From the NCBI RefSeq assembly GCF_003268025.1, contig NZ_QLUW01000003.1:682001-746000 (forward strand): DNA of 64,000 nucleotides, in the 5' to 3' direction. Under the pieces are notes generated by a model, which saw nothing but the letters and a program-made list of their open reading frames with translations, was not told the DNA's origin and searched no databases. Positions 27,863-40,175 of this stretch are shown in pieces (the first letter of the stretch is position 1; every line of letters starts with the position of its first letter). The DNA is from Paenibacillus montanisoli. Lineage in GTDB: Bacteria > Bacillota > Bacilli > Paenibacillales > Paenibacillaceae. A program made the translations under genes and the position numbers.

Positions 27863-29776
27863 GTGATCGTAAACGTGGAGCCGTCTCCAGTCCGGCCCAA
27901 GCCGTCTCGGCGGTTTGCAAGCGTTCGCGGCTGTATTTTCGTTGCAGGCATTTGGACGCTGGTCGGTATGTTTATTGGCGGATTAACTGCATACTGGCAG
28001 GATGATTTTACCTTTTGGCTCGAAGCCGTCGCTGCAGCGGGCCTTCTCGTTATTGCCGCAAGTCTTCTTATAGCAGCCAGTACCCGCAAACGGACTGAGC
28101 TGAATTCCTCGATCGAAACGCCGATCGTAGAGGCATTACTTACTTATAACCCGGTTGCGCTTGCCATCATCGATCCGCAAGGAAAGTTTTTGGAGATGAA
28201 TGAAGCGTCAAGCCGGATGCTCGGCTACGAGCCAGGCGCGCTCATCGGGAAATCGTTCTTCCCGCTGATCGATTCCGCCAACGAGCAGGGGATGATGTCC
28301 GCTTTCCAGCAGGCGCTGCAAGGCGATTTGAAGGACATGATCATTGATATTAAGCATTTTTCCGGCTATACGTATAAATTGAATATCAATACGGCGCCTA
28401 TTATGCGCAGCGGGAGCTGCATCGGGATTCTGATCATCAGCCAGGACGTCAGCGACGGGAACCGGATCCAAGAGCGGATCCGTTACATGGCCAACTATGA
28501 CGACATGACGGGCTTGCCGAACCGGCATTCCTTCATGCGGATGCTGGATGACCGGTTGGCGGAAGCGAAGGCGCGCGGGGAACTTGGGCGTTTGGCCGTC
28601 TTCCAGCTCGATGTCGATCGCTTTAAGCTGCTTAATGCAACCTTCGGCCGTGAATTCGGCGATATGCTGCTGCTTCAGGTTGCGGAGCGGGTGACGCGCG
28701 GCTTGTCCGAGTCCGATGCGGCTGCGCGAATGGAGGGCGACGAGTTCGCCATTCTCTATACCCATACCGGCGACGAGCAGGAGCTGAACGAGAAAGCGAA
28801 GACGCTCAAGCTGCTGCTGGACGAGCCTTTCGAGCTGCAAGGCTTCCCGTTTAACATCACGGCGAGTATCGGCATTGCCGTTAACCATTCGGCGGACGAT
28901 GAAGCAGGACATCTCGTGAAGAAAGCGGATTTTGCGCTGGCCAAGGTGAAGGAAAGCGGCAAGAACGATTTCCTGTTCTATTCGGAAGAGTGGGATGATC
29001 GTTCGAGAGAGCGGCTGGCCCTGGAGCATGATTTGAAGATCGCGCTGCAGAAGGAGCAGCTTGTGCTGCACTATCAACCGCAATATCATCTCCAAACGGG
29101 CGAGATCGTCGGCGTCGAAGCGCTCGTTCGATGGGAGCATCCTGAGCGGGGACTGGTGCCTCCGGGACAGTTCATTGGACTGGCCGAGGAGAATGGCCTG
29201 ATCGTGCAGATCGGGGAATGGGTGCTGCGGGAAGCGTGCCGGCAAAATAAAGCGTGGCAGGATGCCGGGCTGCGCAAAGTCCCGGTATCGGTCAATTTGT
29301 CGATCCGCCAATTCATGCAGCAGCATTTGCATGAGAAGGTAGCCGACATTTTGCGGGCGACCTCGCTTGATGCCAAGTACTTGGATTTAGAGATCACGGA
29401 GACGATGACGATCGATGTCGCGCATGCATCCCGTTGTCTACTCGAACTTACGAAGCTGGGCGTCACGATCAGCATCGACGATTTCGGAACGGGGTACAGC
29501 TCCTTTCACTACTTGAAGAATCTTCCGATCGGCAGGCTGAAAATCGACCGTTCGTTCGTCCGGGATATTCAGCAGGATCCGAGCGATGCCGCGATCGTGG
29601 CAGCTATTATAGCAATGGCGCATAATTTGAATCTGCAGGTCATTGCCGAAGGGGTAGAGACCGAGGAGCAGAAACGGTTTCTGCAAGCCCACGATTGCGA
29701 TGAGATGCAAGGCTTCTTGTGGGGGCCGCCTATGCGCGGCGAAGCCGTTCAGGCGCTTCTCGCTAAGGCGGGATAA
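27863..29776 (+). CDS. PAS-GGDEF-EAL cyclic-di-GMP signalling protein
   Basis: A 637-residue protein. Two N-terminal membrane helices (about 20-75) are followed by a PAS domain (about 90-205, PVALAIIDPQGKFLEMNEAS), a GGDEF domain (about 210-375) and an EAL domain (about 385-635). The GGDEF signature is degenerate: RMEGDEF, with Glu for the first Gly. The EAL side is intact: EALVRW, LDLEITETM, DDFGTGYSSFHYLK and IAEGVET. The likely net activity is c-di-GMP hydrolysis, with the GGDEF domain inactive or regulatory (inference). Start GTG 27863 behind GGAAGGAAG. Two HD-GYP genes elsewhere in the window point to active c-di-GMP turnover. Confidence 0.9.
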   Translation: MIVNVEPSPVRPKPSRRFASVRGCIFVAGIWTLVGMFIGGLTAYWQDDFTFWLEAVAAAGLLVIAASLLIAASTRKRTELNSSIETPIVEALLTYNPVALAIIDPQGKFLEMNEASSRMLGYEPGALIGKSFFPLIDSANEQGMMSAFQQALQGDLKDMIIDIKHFSGYTYKLNINTAPIMRSGSCIGILIISQDVSDGNRIQERIRYMANYDDMTGLPNRHSFMRMLDDRLAEAKARGELGRLAVFQLDVDRFKLLNATFGREFGDMLLLQVAERVTRGLSESDAAARMEGDEFAILYTHTGDEQELNEKAKTLKLLLDEPFELQGFPFNITASIGIAVNHSADDEAGHLVKKADFALAKVKESGKNDFLFYSEEWDDRSRERLALEHDLKIALQKEQLVLHYQPQYHLQTGEIVGVEALVRWEHPERGLVPPGQFIGLAEENGLIVQIGEWVLREACRQNKAWQDAGLRKVPVSVNLSIRQFMQQHLHEKVADILRATSLDAKYLDLEITETMTIDVAHASRCLLELTKLGVTISIDDFGTGYSSFHYLKNLPIGRLKIDRSFVRDIQQDPSDAAIVAAIIAMAHNLNLQVIAEGVETEEQKRFLQAHDCDEMQGFLWGPPMRGEAVQALLAKAG

Positions 29777-29816
29777 AACAAAGGAGCTCTCCTTAACGGA
29801 GGCTCCTTTGTTTTTA
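29777..29816 (+). terminator. Terminator of the GGDEF-EAL gene
   Basis: AACAAAGGAGC (29777-29787) pairs with GCTCCTTTGTT (29802-29812), followed by TTTT. Confidence 0.88.
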
Positions 29817-30030
29817 TAAAGTCGCACGAGAATGTCGATGTTGAACAGGTGGCGCACGATATCGTATTGCATCAAGAAAGCAGCCCTCGTAGGCTGAACT
29901 TGCATATAAAAAGTAATCTAGCCGTAGGTTATCCAACCAACACTCCGTTGCCGTCGAACGCATATAGTGAAGAAGTATTTCGTGCTTAAGGCTGCCTGCC
30001 GTGCTGCAGGAGTGGAAGGAGGTGGTTCGG

Positions 30031-30336
30031 ATGATGCGAATGGTTCCCATCACGCTTTCCGGAGGCGTAACGGTGCTCGGTGTGGAGGTGCTTCTTCCCA
30101 AAACAACGCTGCTTGCCGTGACGACGGATAAAGGCTATATCATGTGCGGCGCGCTCGATGTCGCGCTTCTGAACGAACGGTTAAAGGACAGAGGAATCAT
30201 AGCAGGCCGTGCCGTCGGCGTGAAAACGCTGGCTGAACTCATGGAGTCGCCGCTGGAATCCGTTACGGCTGGTGCGGAGGCGCTGGGCATTACAGTTGGA
30301 ATGAAAGGCGCGGATGCGCTTCTCTTGATGATATAG
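30031..30336 (+). CDS. yunC: YunC family protein (DUF1805)
   Basis: A 101-residue DUF1805 protein recognised from KGYIMCGALDVALLNERLKDRGIIAGRAVGVKT-type sequence (GYIMCGALDV, then IIAGRAVGVKTLAEL) and the C-terminal GMKGADALLLM. The start is ATG 30031, 7 nt behind AAGGAGGT. An ATG one codon later is possible. The function of the family is unknown. In B. subtilis yunC neighbours yunD; here the yunD-like gene is 14 kb away. Confidence 0.85.
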   Translation: MMRMVPITLSGGVTVLGVEVLLPKTTLLAVTTDKGYIMCGALDVALLNERLKDRGIIAGRAVGVKTLAELMESPLESVTAGAEALGITVGMKGADALLLMI

Positions 30337-30352
30337 ATGTAATATTCCATGC

Positions 30353-30414
30353 AAAAGGGTTGCCCCGATCAGAGCCAGCATATGCCGGCATCGGGGCAAC
30401 CCTTACTTTTTTTA
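30353..30414. terminator. Bidirectional terminator between yunC and mtnA
   Basis: A perfect 15-bp stem (30355-30369 AAGGGTTGCCCCGAT with 30390-30404), with T-runs on both strands. Confidence 0.92.
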
Positions 30415-30418
30415 TCGA

Positions 30419-31480
30419 TTAGTCTTGAAACAGTTTCTTCAGGTTGACGTCATAAGGAGGCTTTACGATGCCTTTCTCCGTTATGATGGCGGTCACGTAT
30501 TCGTTCGGCGTAATATCGAAGGCCGGGTTGTAGACCTTCACGCCTGCCGGTGCCGTCCGTTTGCCGAAGCCTTCCGTGATTTCGTTCTCATGGCGCTCCT
30601 CGATCGGAATTTCTCCGCCGGACGGCGTGTTCAGATCGATCGTAGACAGCGGGCATGCGACATAGAACGGAATGCCGTGCGCCTTCGCCAGAACGGCTAC
30701 GCTGTAAGTGCCGATTTTGTTTGCGACATCGCCGTTAGCGGCTACTCGGTCGGTTCCGACGATCACGGCGTCGACCCAGCCCTTGCTCATGACCATGCCG
30801 GCCATGTTATCGCAAATGAGCGTGACGTCCACGCCGGCCTGCTGCAGCTCAAACGCCGTCAGGCGAGCGCCTTGCAGGACGGGGCGCGTTTCATCGGCAA
30901 ATACGCGAAGCTTAATGCCTTGCTCGAGCGCGAGGTAGAACGGCGCCAGCGCCGTGCCGTACTTGGCTGTCGCAAGTCCGCCGGCGTTGCAGTGCGTCAG
31001 CACGCCCATGCCGTCTTGGAAGAGCGTCAGCGCATGCTCGCCGATGAGACGGTTCGTCTCTTCGTCCTCGCTTTGGATCGTGATCGCTTCCTGCAGCAGC
31101 GCTTCCTTGCAGGCGGATACGTCCGCGCCGCTTGCGGCAAGCGCTTCGGCGCGAGCGGTCATACGGTCGAGCGCCCAGAACAGATTAACCGCCGTCGGGC
31201 GGGAAGTGGCGAGATAAGAAGCGGAGGTTTTCACCGCTTCAAGCCAAGCGGCGGCGTCCGCGGCATCGCGGCTGCCTAGCACGACGCCGTAAGCGGCGGC
31301 GATGCCGATCGCAGGAGCGCCTCTAACCTTCAGATGGCGGATCGCTTCCCAGACATCTTCAGTCGTGACGAGCGGCAAATAGACGATTTCTTCGGGCAGC
31401 AGCCGCTGATCGAGCAGGTCGAGATGGCTGCCTGCCCAGATGACGGATTGCAGGCCTTTATAGGACGTGGTTGATTCCAT
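30419..31480 (-). CDS. mtnA: Methylthioribose-1-phosphate isomerase
   Basis: A 353-residue MtnA enzyme of the eIF2B-alpha-like fold, converting 5-methylthioribose-1-phosphate to the ribulose form in the methionine salvage pathway. Conserved segments seen: [32 protein letters not shown] (catalytic Cys), [24 protein letters not shown] (catalytic Asp) and [13 protein letters not shown]. The gene is directly behind mtnK (21-nt gap) on the same strand. The later salvage genes (mtnW, X, B, D) are not in the window. Confidence 0.95.
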   Translation of the reverse strand: MESTTSYKGLQSVIWAGSHLDLLDQRLLPEEIVYLPLVTTEDVWEAIRHLKVRGAPAIGIAAAYGVVLGSRDAADAAAWLEAVKTSASYLATSRPTAVNLFWALDRMTARAEALAASGADVSACKEALLQEAITIQSEDEETNRLIGEHALTLFQDGMGVLTHCNAGGLATAKYGTALAPFYLALEQGIKLRVFADETRPVLQGARLTAFELQQAGVDVTLICDNMAGMVMSKGWVDAVIVGTDRVAANGDVANKIGTYSVAVLAKAHGIPFYVACPLSTIDLNTPSGGEIPIEERHENEITEGFGKRTAPAGVKVYNPAFDITPNEYVTAIITEKGIVKPPYDVNLKKLFQD

Positions 31481-31501
31481 AGGTGTGATTGGTTCCTTTC
31501 G

Positions 31502-32728
31502 TTAAGCCTGAACCGCAGCCTTTGCTGCTGCGGTTTCCACGGCGTCGATAAGCTGGTTGATGGAGAACGCGCTGCGGTTCGTTTTTATTAACGTCTTCCC
31601 GATTTCAAGGGCCAGGCGCTGCGCGCGTTCGCGGACGGCTGCGTCCTGGATTTTGTCAATATCCGCAACGTGGGCAAGACCTACGATTCGTCTGACCATT
31701 TTGCAGCCGGCAAAGCCGACCGTATCCTGCAGCAGGCGCCGCATGTAGTTTTCTTTATAGCCCGGAGCGGCCGCGGCCAATCGGTCAACGCCGTGCTCGT
31801 TCCACAGGGCGATGAATTTGGCTTCGAATTTCGTCCAGACGTCGCGGACGGTTTTCAGCAAGTAAGCGCGGTACGCATCGCGATCCGCCGCCGTCTTGTC
31901 CCAGCCCTCGCGCGCAGCGAAATTCAGGAGCAGGTTGGCGATAACGGCGCCGATATCGAAGCCCATCGGGCCGAAATAAGCGAACTCAGGGTCGATGACC
32001 TTCGTCGACTCCGGGGTAATGAAGATGCTGCCGGTATGCAGATCTCCGTGCAGCAGCGCCTGCGAGTGCGTTAGAAACTTCTCGCGAAGCAGCGCGACCT
32101 CAAGATGAAGGGCGCCGTCATTCCATAGCGCTTCGGCCTCGTCTCGAATTGCCGGCTCGAAATTGTTCGTATCGGCATCCGTAAACGGATGATCAAAGAT
32201 CAAATCCTCGGTGATCTTGCACAGCTCAGGGTTAATGAAGCCGGCGGAGCGAAGCTTCTTCTCCTGTTGATTGTGCCCAAGATCGGAGGTAAAGAATAGC
32301 GTTTGGGCAAGGAACGTGGAAATATGCTCCGCGAACTGCGGATAGCGGCCGCCGTTCATAAGGCCTTGGCGCATAATGACGTGATCGCTTAAATCCTCCA
32401 TGACGGTAAGCGCCAGCTCTTTGTCATACAGATAAACGGTTGGTACAAGCCCTGGAGCCAGCTTGCCTTCAAGCATAAGCGCCTCGCTTTCGATGCGCGC
32501 GCGGTCCAGCGTAAGCGGCCAGGATTCGCCGACGACTTTCGCATACGGCAGAGCCTGCTTCATAATAATGCTGCGGCCCGTTGCCGGGTCCGAGATATGG
32601 AACACCAGGTTCAGGTTGCCGTCGCCGATTTCGCGGCTGACCAGCTTCGCGTCTGGCGCGAATACGCCTTCGAGCGTGCGCGCGATTTCGATCGCTTCGG
32701 CTTCGCTTAATGGATGATATGTTGACAT
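31502..32728 (-). CDS. mtnK: S-methyl-5-thioribose kinase
   Basis: A 408-residue MtnK kinase of the APH/choline-kinase fold, phosphorylating methylthioribose to feed MtnA. It shows VMEDLSDHVIMRQGLMNGG, the catalytic-loop ALLHGDLHTGSIF and the metal-binding VIDPEFAYFGPMGFDIG, all typical for MtnK. The start is ATG 32728 behind GGAGGTGGGCAACTG. It heads the mtnKA operon, divergent from the DUF1802 gene. The 155-nt upstream region shows no S-box riboswitch that I could recognise, unlike mtnKA of B. subtilis. Confidence 0.95.
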   Translation of the reverse strand: MSTYHPLSEAEAIEIARTLEGVFAPDAKLVSREIGDGNLNLVFHISDPATGRSIIMKQALPYAKVVGESWPLTLDRARIESEALMLEGKLAPGLVPTVYLYDKELALTVMEDLSDHVIMRQGLMNGGRYPQFAEHISTFLAQTLFFTSDLGHNQQEKKLRSAGFINPELCKITEDLIFDHPFTDADTNNFEPAIRDEAEALWNDGALHLEVALLREKFLTHSQALLHGDLHTGSIFITPESTKVIDPEFAYFGPMGFDIGAVIANLLLNFAAREGWDKTAADRDAYRAYLLKTVRDVWTKFEAKFIALWNEHGVDRLAAAAPGYKENYMRRLLQDTVGFAGCKMVRRIVGLAHVADIDKIQDAAVRERAQRLALEIGKTLIKTNRSAFSINQLIDAVETAAAKAAVQA

Positions 32729-32883
32729 CAGTTGCCCACCTCCGGAAAGTAGTTAATGCTCGAATGGGCCTCTCGATCGTTCGCATGACCCCAAATAAGA
32801 ACAGTATAGCGAATATTTTTTCGCGTTGGAATACCTTGCTTTGCTATAATACATGTAATTGCGAAGGAACGAGGGTGAGGAGA

Positions 32884-33483
32884 ATGAACAGAACGACCGA
32901 TCAGCTGCAGCCGATCGCGCTCAAGGAATGGGCGGTTGCGGTGAATGCACTGACCGAAGGGAAGCTCATTATGGTGCTGCGCAAAGGCGGGATCGCGGAG
33001 GAAACGAGAGATTTCCGGCTGAAGGCGCCGCGGTTTTGCTTGATGCCCGCATACGAGCACCAAAGACCGGAGCTCTTGAAGGAGCCCTACCGGGACGAAG
33101 TCCGCCAAATTATGGATAAATGGAAACCGGGGGCGGAAGCGATTGAGATCGGCGCGATCGCGGAGGCGGTCGACGATATCGAGATTTACGACCAAGAAAC
33201 CTTGAACAAATTAGAGGATTTCCATATCTGGACCGAATCATTTGCCGAAGATAGGTTGAAATGGAAACGGACTAAGCCGCTCCATCTGCTGCTGCTGCGG
33301 GTCAGTAAGCTCGAGAAGCCGCTTTCATTGCCAATGCAGGATCAGTACAACGGATGTAAATCCTGGGTGAATCTTCCGGAGGAGCTCGATGTGTCCGGCG
33401 CGAAGCCCGTACTGTCCGATGCCGAATTCAATCAGAAAATAGATCAAATTCGCAATGCGCTCGGGCAGACGAGTACAAGCTAG
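32884..33483 (+). CDS. DUF1802 family protein
   Basis: A 199-residue soluble protein recognised as DUF1802 from the start LKEWAVAVNALTEGKLIMVL, then RKGGIAEETRDF and FCLMPAYEHQRPELLK. The C-terminal part has LPMQDQYNGCKSWVNLPEEL. Function unknown. The start at ATG 32884 is behind GTGAGGAG; upstream in-frame codons extend into the intergenic promoter region and are not needed. Confidence 0.83.
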   Translation: MNRTTDQLQPIALKEWAVAVNALTEGKLIMVLRKGGIAEETRDFRLKAPRFCLMPAYEHQRPELLKEPYRDEVRQIMDKWKPGAEAIEIGAIAEAVDDIEIYDQETLNKLEDFHIWTESFAEDRLKWKRTKPLHLLLLRVSKLEKPLSLPMQDQYNGCKSWVNLPEELDVSGAKPVLSDAEFNQKIDQIRNALGQTSTS

Positions 33484-33510
33484 GCGCGAAGTAGGCGCAG
33501 GCGCATTGAT

Positions 33511-33539
33511 TTACGGTGAAAACTATACTAAAATATAAT
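33511..33539 (+). promoter_or_regulatory. Promoter of the suf operon
   Basis: TTACGG (33511-33516), 17-bp spacer, perfect -10 TATAAT (33534-33539). It is followed at once by the metal-regulator-like boxes. Confidence 0.6.
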
Positions 33540-33575
33540 TGAGAATCACTGAGAATCAATTTAGAATTATTCTAA
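33540..33575 (+). promoter_or_regulatory. Fur/PerR-like boxes in the suf leader
   Basis: TTAGAAT-T-ATTCTAA (33561-33575) is a perfect 7-1-7 inverted repeat of the Fur/PerR type, matching the PerR consensus TTATAATNATTATAA at 13 of 15 bases. Just upstream TGAGAAT occurs twice as a direct repeat (33540-33546, 33550-33556), like Fur half-sites. Their place directly behind the -10 element would allow repression when iron is sufficient or peroxide absent. The regulator identity is inferred. Confidence 0.6.
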
Positions 33576-33678
33576 AAGAGGAATAGTTTCAATAATCGCG
33601 AAACGGTTTTGCCCTCCAATAGCAGGCAAACCCGTTTTGCGCAGAAACGTCCGAATCATCTGGAGGGAGCAGTTTACC

Positions 33679-34458
33679 ATGGCAACACAATTCAAAATCG
33701 ATGGTCTCAAGGCAGCCATCGAAGGCAAAGATATCTTAAAAGGCATCAACCTTGAAATAAAAGGCGGAGAAGTTCATGCCATCATGGGTCCGAACGGTAC
33801 GGGTAAAAGTACGCTGGCGTCGGCGCTCATGGGTCATCCCAAATATGAAGTAACGGACGGCGAAGTTATTCTCGACGGCGAGAACCTGCTGGAGATGGGC
33901 GTAGACGAACGCGCGCGCGCGGGCTTGTTCCTTGGCATGCAGTATCCAAGCGAAATCAGCGGCGTGACGAACTCCGACTTCCTGCGCAGCGCCATCAACG
34001 CTCGCCGCGAGGAAGGCAAAGAGATTTCGCTGATCAAATTCATCCGCCAGATGGAAGGCAAGATGAAAGAGCTGGAAATGAATCCCGAATTCGCGCACCG
34101 CTACTTGAACGAGGGCTTCTCCGGCGGCGAGAAGAAGCGGAACGAAATTTTGCAAATGATGATGCTGGATCCGAAAATCGTCGTGCTGGACGAAATCGAC
34201 TCCGGCCTTGATATCGATGCCCTCAAAATCGTGGCGAACGGCGTCAACGCCATGCGCTCCGAAGACCGCGGCTTCCTGATCATTACGCACTACCAACGCC
34301 TTCTTAATTACATTAAACCTGACTTCGTACACGTCATGATGCAAGGCCGCATCGTGAAATCCGGCGGGCCTGAGCTCGCGGAGCGTCTCGAAAACGAAGG
34401 TTACGACTGGGTTAAAGATGAGCTTGGCATCGTGGATGAAACGGTAGGACAGGTTTAA
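33679..34458 (+). CDS. sufC: Fe-S cluster assembly ATPase SufC
   Basis: A 259-residue ABC-type ATPase of the SufBCD scaffold. Walker A is [16 protein letters not shown], the signature is [15 protein letters not shown], Walker B is [16 protein letters not shown], followed by the H-loop [10 protein letters not shown]. The start at ATG 33679 is behind GGAGGG; upstream in-frame codons belong to the leader. First gene of a complete sufCDSUB operon in the usual Firmicutes order. Confidence 0.97.
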   Translation: MATQFKIDGLKAAIEGKDILKGINLEIKGGEVHAIMGPNGTGKSTLASALMGHPKYEVTDGEVILDGENLLEMGVDERARAGLFLGMQYPSEISGVTNSDFLRSAINARREEGKEISLIKFIRQMEGKMKELEMNPEFAHRYLNEGFSGGEKKRNEILQMMMLDPKIVVLDEIDSGLDIDALKIVANGVNAMRSEDRGFLIITHYQRLLNYIKPDFVHVMMQGRIVKSGGPELAERLENEGYDWVKDELGIVDETVGQV

Positions 34459-34478
34459 TCGGAGGAGGAGCAAGGGAA

Positions 34479-37421
<2,943 letters not shown>

Positions 37422-37459
37422 GGCGCGATTTGATCGCGCGTGATCGGAGGCTTATTAAA

Positions 37460-38857
37460 ATGGCAAAACAACTGCCTGATTTAGAGGACTATAAATATGG
37501 CTTTCGCGATGAGCATAAAGCGATATTCGAGTCCGGCAAAGGCCTGACGCCCGAGGTTGTTCGCACAATCTCGGAAATCAAAGGCGAACCGGACTGGATG
37601 CTGGAGTTCCGTTTGAAAGCATTGGAGCAATTCAACAAAATGCCGATGCCGAAATGGGGCGGCAATATGGACGATCTGGATTTCGACGATATCCAGTATT
37701 ATGTTCGTCCGTCCGAGAAGCAAGGCAAAACGTGGGAAGAAGTTCCTACGGAGATTAAGGAAACGTTCGATAAGCTAGGTATTCCGGAAGCGGAGCAGAA
37801 ATTCCTGGCCGGCGTATCCGCGCAATACGAATCCGAGGTCGTTTACCACAGCATGCAGGAAGACCTGGAGAAGCAGGGCGTTATCTTCACCGATACCGAT
37901 ACGGCGCTTCGCGAATATCCGGAAATCTTCAAGCAATATTTCGGCACGATCATCCCGCCGAACGATAACAAGTTCGCCGCGCTGAACAGCGCTGTATGGT
38001 CGGGCGGCAGCTTCATCTATGTTCCGAAGGGCGTCAAATGCGAAATTCCGCTGCAAGCTTATTTCCGGATCAACTCCGAGAACATGGGCCAATTCGAGCG
38101 TACGCTGATCGTTGCGGACGAAGACAGCTTCGTGCACTACGTTGAAGGCTGTACAGCTCCGATCTACAGCACAAACTCGCTGCACAGCGCAGTCGTAGAG
38201 ATTCTAGTGCTGAAGAACGCGCGCTGCCGTTATACGACGATCCAGAACTGGGCGCCGAACATCTACAACCTCGTTACGAAGCGTGCCGTTGCGGATGAGA
38301 ATGCGACGATGGAATGGGTTGACGGCAACATCGGCTCCAAGCTGACGATGAAATATCCGGCTGTCGTGCTGAGAGGCCGCGGCGCGAAAGGCATGGTACT
38401 TTCCATCGCAGTAGCGGGCAAAGGCCAGCATCAGGACGCGGGCGCGAAGATGACGCACCTTGCGCCTGATACGACGTCGACCATCGTTTCCAAGTCGATC
38501 AGTAAGCACGGCGGTAAAGTGACGTATCGCGGACTTGCTTCTTTCGGCCGCAACTCCGAAGGCTCTAAAGCAAACATCAAATGCGATACGCTTATACTCG
38601 ATAACGAATCGACTTCGGATACGATTCCGTATAACGAGATTATGAACGACAACATTACGCTTGAGCACGAAGCGACGGTCTCCAAGGTGTCCGAGGATCA
38701 GTTGTTCTACTTGATGAGCCGCGGATTGACCGAAGCCGAAGCGACGCAAATGATCGTAATGGGCTTCATTGAGCCGTTCACGAAAGAACTTCCGATGGAA
38801 TATGCGGTTGAGATGAACCGTTTGATCAAGTTCGAAATGGAAGGAAGCATCGGATAA
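37460..38857 (+). CDS. sufB: Fe-S cluster assembly scaffold protein SufB
   Basis: A 465-residue SufB, start ATG 37460 ([15 protein letters not shown]) behind CGGAGG at 9 nt. Conserved stretches: [20 protein letters not shown] (split), [44 protein letters not shown] and the C-terminal ARGLTEAEA-like [20 protein letters not shown]. It binds the nascent cluster in SufBC2D. It is the last gene of the operon. An integrase remnant on the opposite strand abuts its stop codon, and the terminator lies about 105 nt downstream. Confidence 0.97.
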   Translation: MAKQLPDLEDYKYGFRDEHKAIFESGKGLTPEVVRTISEIKGEPDWMLEFRLKALEQFNKMPMPKWGGNMDDLDFDDIQYYVRPSEKQGKTWEEVPTEIKETFDKLGIPEAEQKFLAGVSAQYESEVVYHSMQEDLEKQGVIFTDTDTALREYPEIFKQYFGTIIPPNDNKFAALNSAVWSGGSFIYVPKGVKCEIPLQAYFRINSENMGQFERTLIVADEDSFVHYVEGCTAPIYSTNSLHSAVVEILVLKNARCRYTTIQNWAPNIYNLVTKRAVADENATMEWVDGNIGSKLTMKYPAVVLRGRGAKGMVLSIAVAGKGQHQDAGAKMTHLAPDTTSTIVSKSISKHGGKVTYRGLASFGRNSEGSKANIKCDTLILDNESTSDTIPYNEIMNDNITLEHEATVSKVSEDQLFYLMSRGLTEAEATQMIVMGFIEPFTKELPMEYAVEMNRLIKFEMEGSIG

Positions 38858-38945
38858 ATTCAAATACGTGTCTGCGGTGACTTTGACACTCTTGTGTCCA
38901 AGGCGCTCGGACACGTATTTTATGTTTGCTCCCAATTTATGCCGG
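38855..38945 (-). pseudogene. Remnant of a tyrosine recombinase/phage integrase C-terminus
   Basis: Read leftward this stretch encodes LGANIKYVSERLGHKSVKVT followed by ADTYLNL. This is the conserved C-terminal segment of phage-type tyrosine recombinases around the catalytic LGH histidine and TxDTY tyrosine. Nothing upstream (RHK... then unrelated sequence) or downstream (antisense of sufB) continues the domain. It is therefore a decayed tail of a lost integrative element, with its end touching the sufB stop codon. Confidence 0.65.
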
Positions 38946-38959
38946 CTAGATGTAAAATA

Positions 38960-39007
38960 ACGGTCCGTATTTACCTTTTAAAAAAGGTAAGTACGGACCT
39001 TTTTTTC
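38960..39007 (+). terminator. Terminator of the suf operon
   Basis: A 17-bp stem (38962-38978 with 38983-38999, one G-T pair) followed by eight T. A second GC-rich AAAGCCCC/GGGGCTTT pairing at 39031-39038/39073-39080 with a T tail lies just beyond. Confidence 0.9.
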
Positions 39008-39273
39008 AATGTTCCCTTTAGTAACTATCCAAAGCCCCTCTCGCGGCTGGGTGGCGAAAGTCACAAGCGGTCGGGGCTTTTTCGTATTGCTGCTGGCAGG
39101 AGTTGGGGGGAATGATTGAAAATCATGAAAGCAATCAAGCCAATTTGAGCATTAGTTAACAGTTGCCAGTGGGAAGTACCGCAGAGTAGCTGAATAACCA
39201 GTGTGCGTAATCGGATAAAACGGTAAAAAATGGACAAATTATCAATGGATTTGGCGAGGAGGTGAACTTCATA

Positions 39274-39438
39274 ATGGATCAGGGTCATAGCGATGTATTT
39301 TCTGCGATGTTGCCTGCCAATCTCGCTCGTATTAAGGCTATTTTGGGACAGAACTCGGATTTCATAACCCGAGAGATCACCTTCAAGCACGCGTTCCTGA
39401 TTGATGCTGCTGAGCTTTTCAATAAGCTCGTCAATTAA
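39274..39438 (+). pseudogene. Truncated GerA-family spore germination protein fragment
   Basis: ATG 39274 stands 9 nt behind GAGGAGGTGA and encodes 54 residues, including LPANLARIKAILGQNSDFITRE, which matches the start of the GerA (germinant receptor A subunit) domain 'NL..IK..LG.S.D...R'. The frame then drifts from the family and stops at TAA 39436. A full GerA protein has about 500 residues, so this is a broken gene. The good SD suggests that a short product could still be made. Confidence 0.55.
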
Positions 39439-39487
39439 GTACATTTTTTACCTGAACGGCCGCTTGGATTATTCTAGGGGATGGAAC

Positions 39488-39619
39488 ATGGGGTGGAGTG
39501 TGATTTTCTACATCATTATGTATCCAATGCTTTTTCTCCATTACAAAAAACCGCTTATAGCCCTGTTGCTTTCGATTCTTTTCACGCTTGGATTCATGTG
39601 GATTTTTGATTATTTATAA
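39488..39619 (+). CDS. Possible small membrane protein (43 residues)
   Basis: An ATG behind AGGGGATGG encodes a very hydrophobic peptide with two potential membrane segments (MGWSVIFYIIMYPMLFLH and PLIALLLSILFTLGFMW). It could be a genuine small membrane protein or a decayed piece of a larger gene in this scar region between the GerA fragment and the CBO0543-like gene. A further 26-codon open stretch (ATG 39627, MKDPKGNVTEKDKP) follows and has no recognisable identity. Confidence 0.35.
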   Translation: MGWSVIFYIIMYPMLFLHYKKPLIALLLSILFTLGFMWIFDYL

Positions 39620-39773
39620 TCCAGTTATGAAGGATCCCAAGGGTAATGTCACTGAAAAGGACAAGCCGAAATTCACACTCATGGCTAAGGTATTCTTAGA
39701 CCTCTAGATTGGTGGGATAACAATTTTATTTCTTATTGCATCGCTCATACTATTTTACACGATTGCGATTTTC

Positions 39774-40175
39774 ATGCCGAAACGGATCTCTTGGCTTGAT
39801 ATTTGGTCCGTGACGCTATTCTCACTTGTTATGGAAGCTAATTCTGACATGATATTGGATCTGAAACTCAACCTGTTCGGATACATAGCACCCGGAATTC
39901 AATGGTCAGGGTTTCTCCCCATACTACTGTATCCCCCTGTAAATGCAATATTTTTGAATTACTATCCATTCCAAAGGACAAAAATTCGCCAATGCATTTA
40001 TATATTGTGGTGGACAGCGTTTTGCCTTGTTTATGAAGTCGCTGCTTTAAAATCAGGTTTCTTTTACTATATATCATGGAAGTTGTGGTACTCTGCTTTG
40101 TGCTATCCGGCATTGCTACTTACCGTTCTTTGGAACTTTAAGATTACTCGATGGCTCAAACGACACGCTGATTAG
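39774..40175 (+). CDS. CBO0543-like membrane protein, N-terminus probably damaged
   Basis: A 133-residue multi-spanning protein resembling the CBO0543 family of sporeformers: MPKRISWLDIWSVTLFSLVM, LYPPVNAIFLNYYPFQ and FYYISWKLWYSALCYPALLL. The same frame is open upstream to 39708 and encodes a typical first helix (ITILFLIASLILFYTIAIF), but no ATG, GTG or TTG is available there. Either the family's true start was lost or the protein now begins at 39774. Function unknown; such genes often lie near germination receptor genes, as here. Confidence 0.6.
   Translation: MPKRISWLDIWSVTLFSLVMEANSDMILDLKLNLFGYIAPGIQWSGFLPILLYPPVNAIFLNYYPFQRTKIRQCIYILWWTAFCLVYEVAALKSGFFYYISWKLWYSALCYPALLLTVLWNFKITRWLKRHAD

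Noticed and set aside
32728-32883. S-box (SAM) riboswitch before mtnK
   Set aside because: Expected by analogy with B. subtilis mtnKA, but the region is short and no S-box helices or terminator hairpin were recognisable on the minus strand.
39061-39444. 127-codon leftward frame in the scar region
   Set aside because: It overlaps the SD-preceded GerA-like fragment on the other strand, and its translation shows no recognisable family. The rightward reading is better supported.
39627-39707. 26-codon ORF MKDPKGNVTEKDKP...
   Set aside because: Too short, without a clear SD, no recognisable family, and located in a decayed region; mentioned but not annotated separately.
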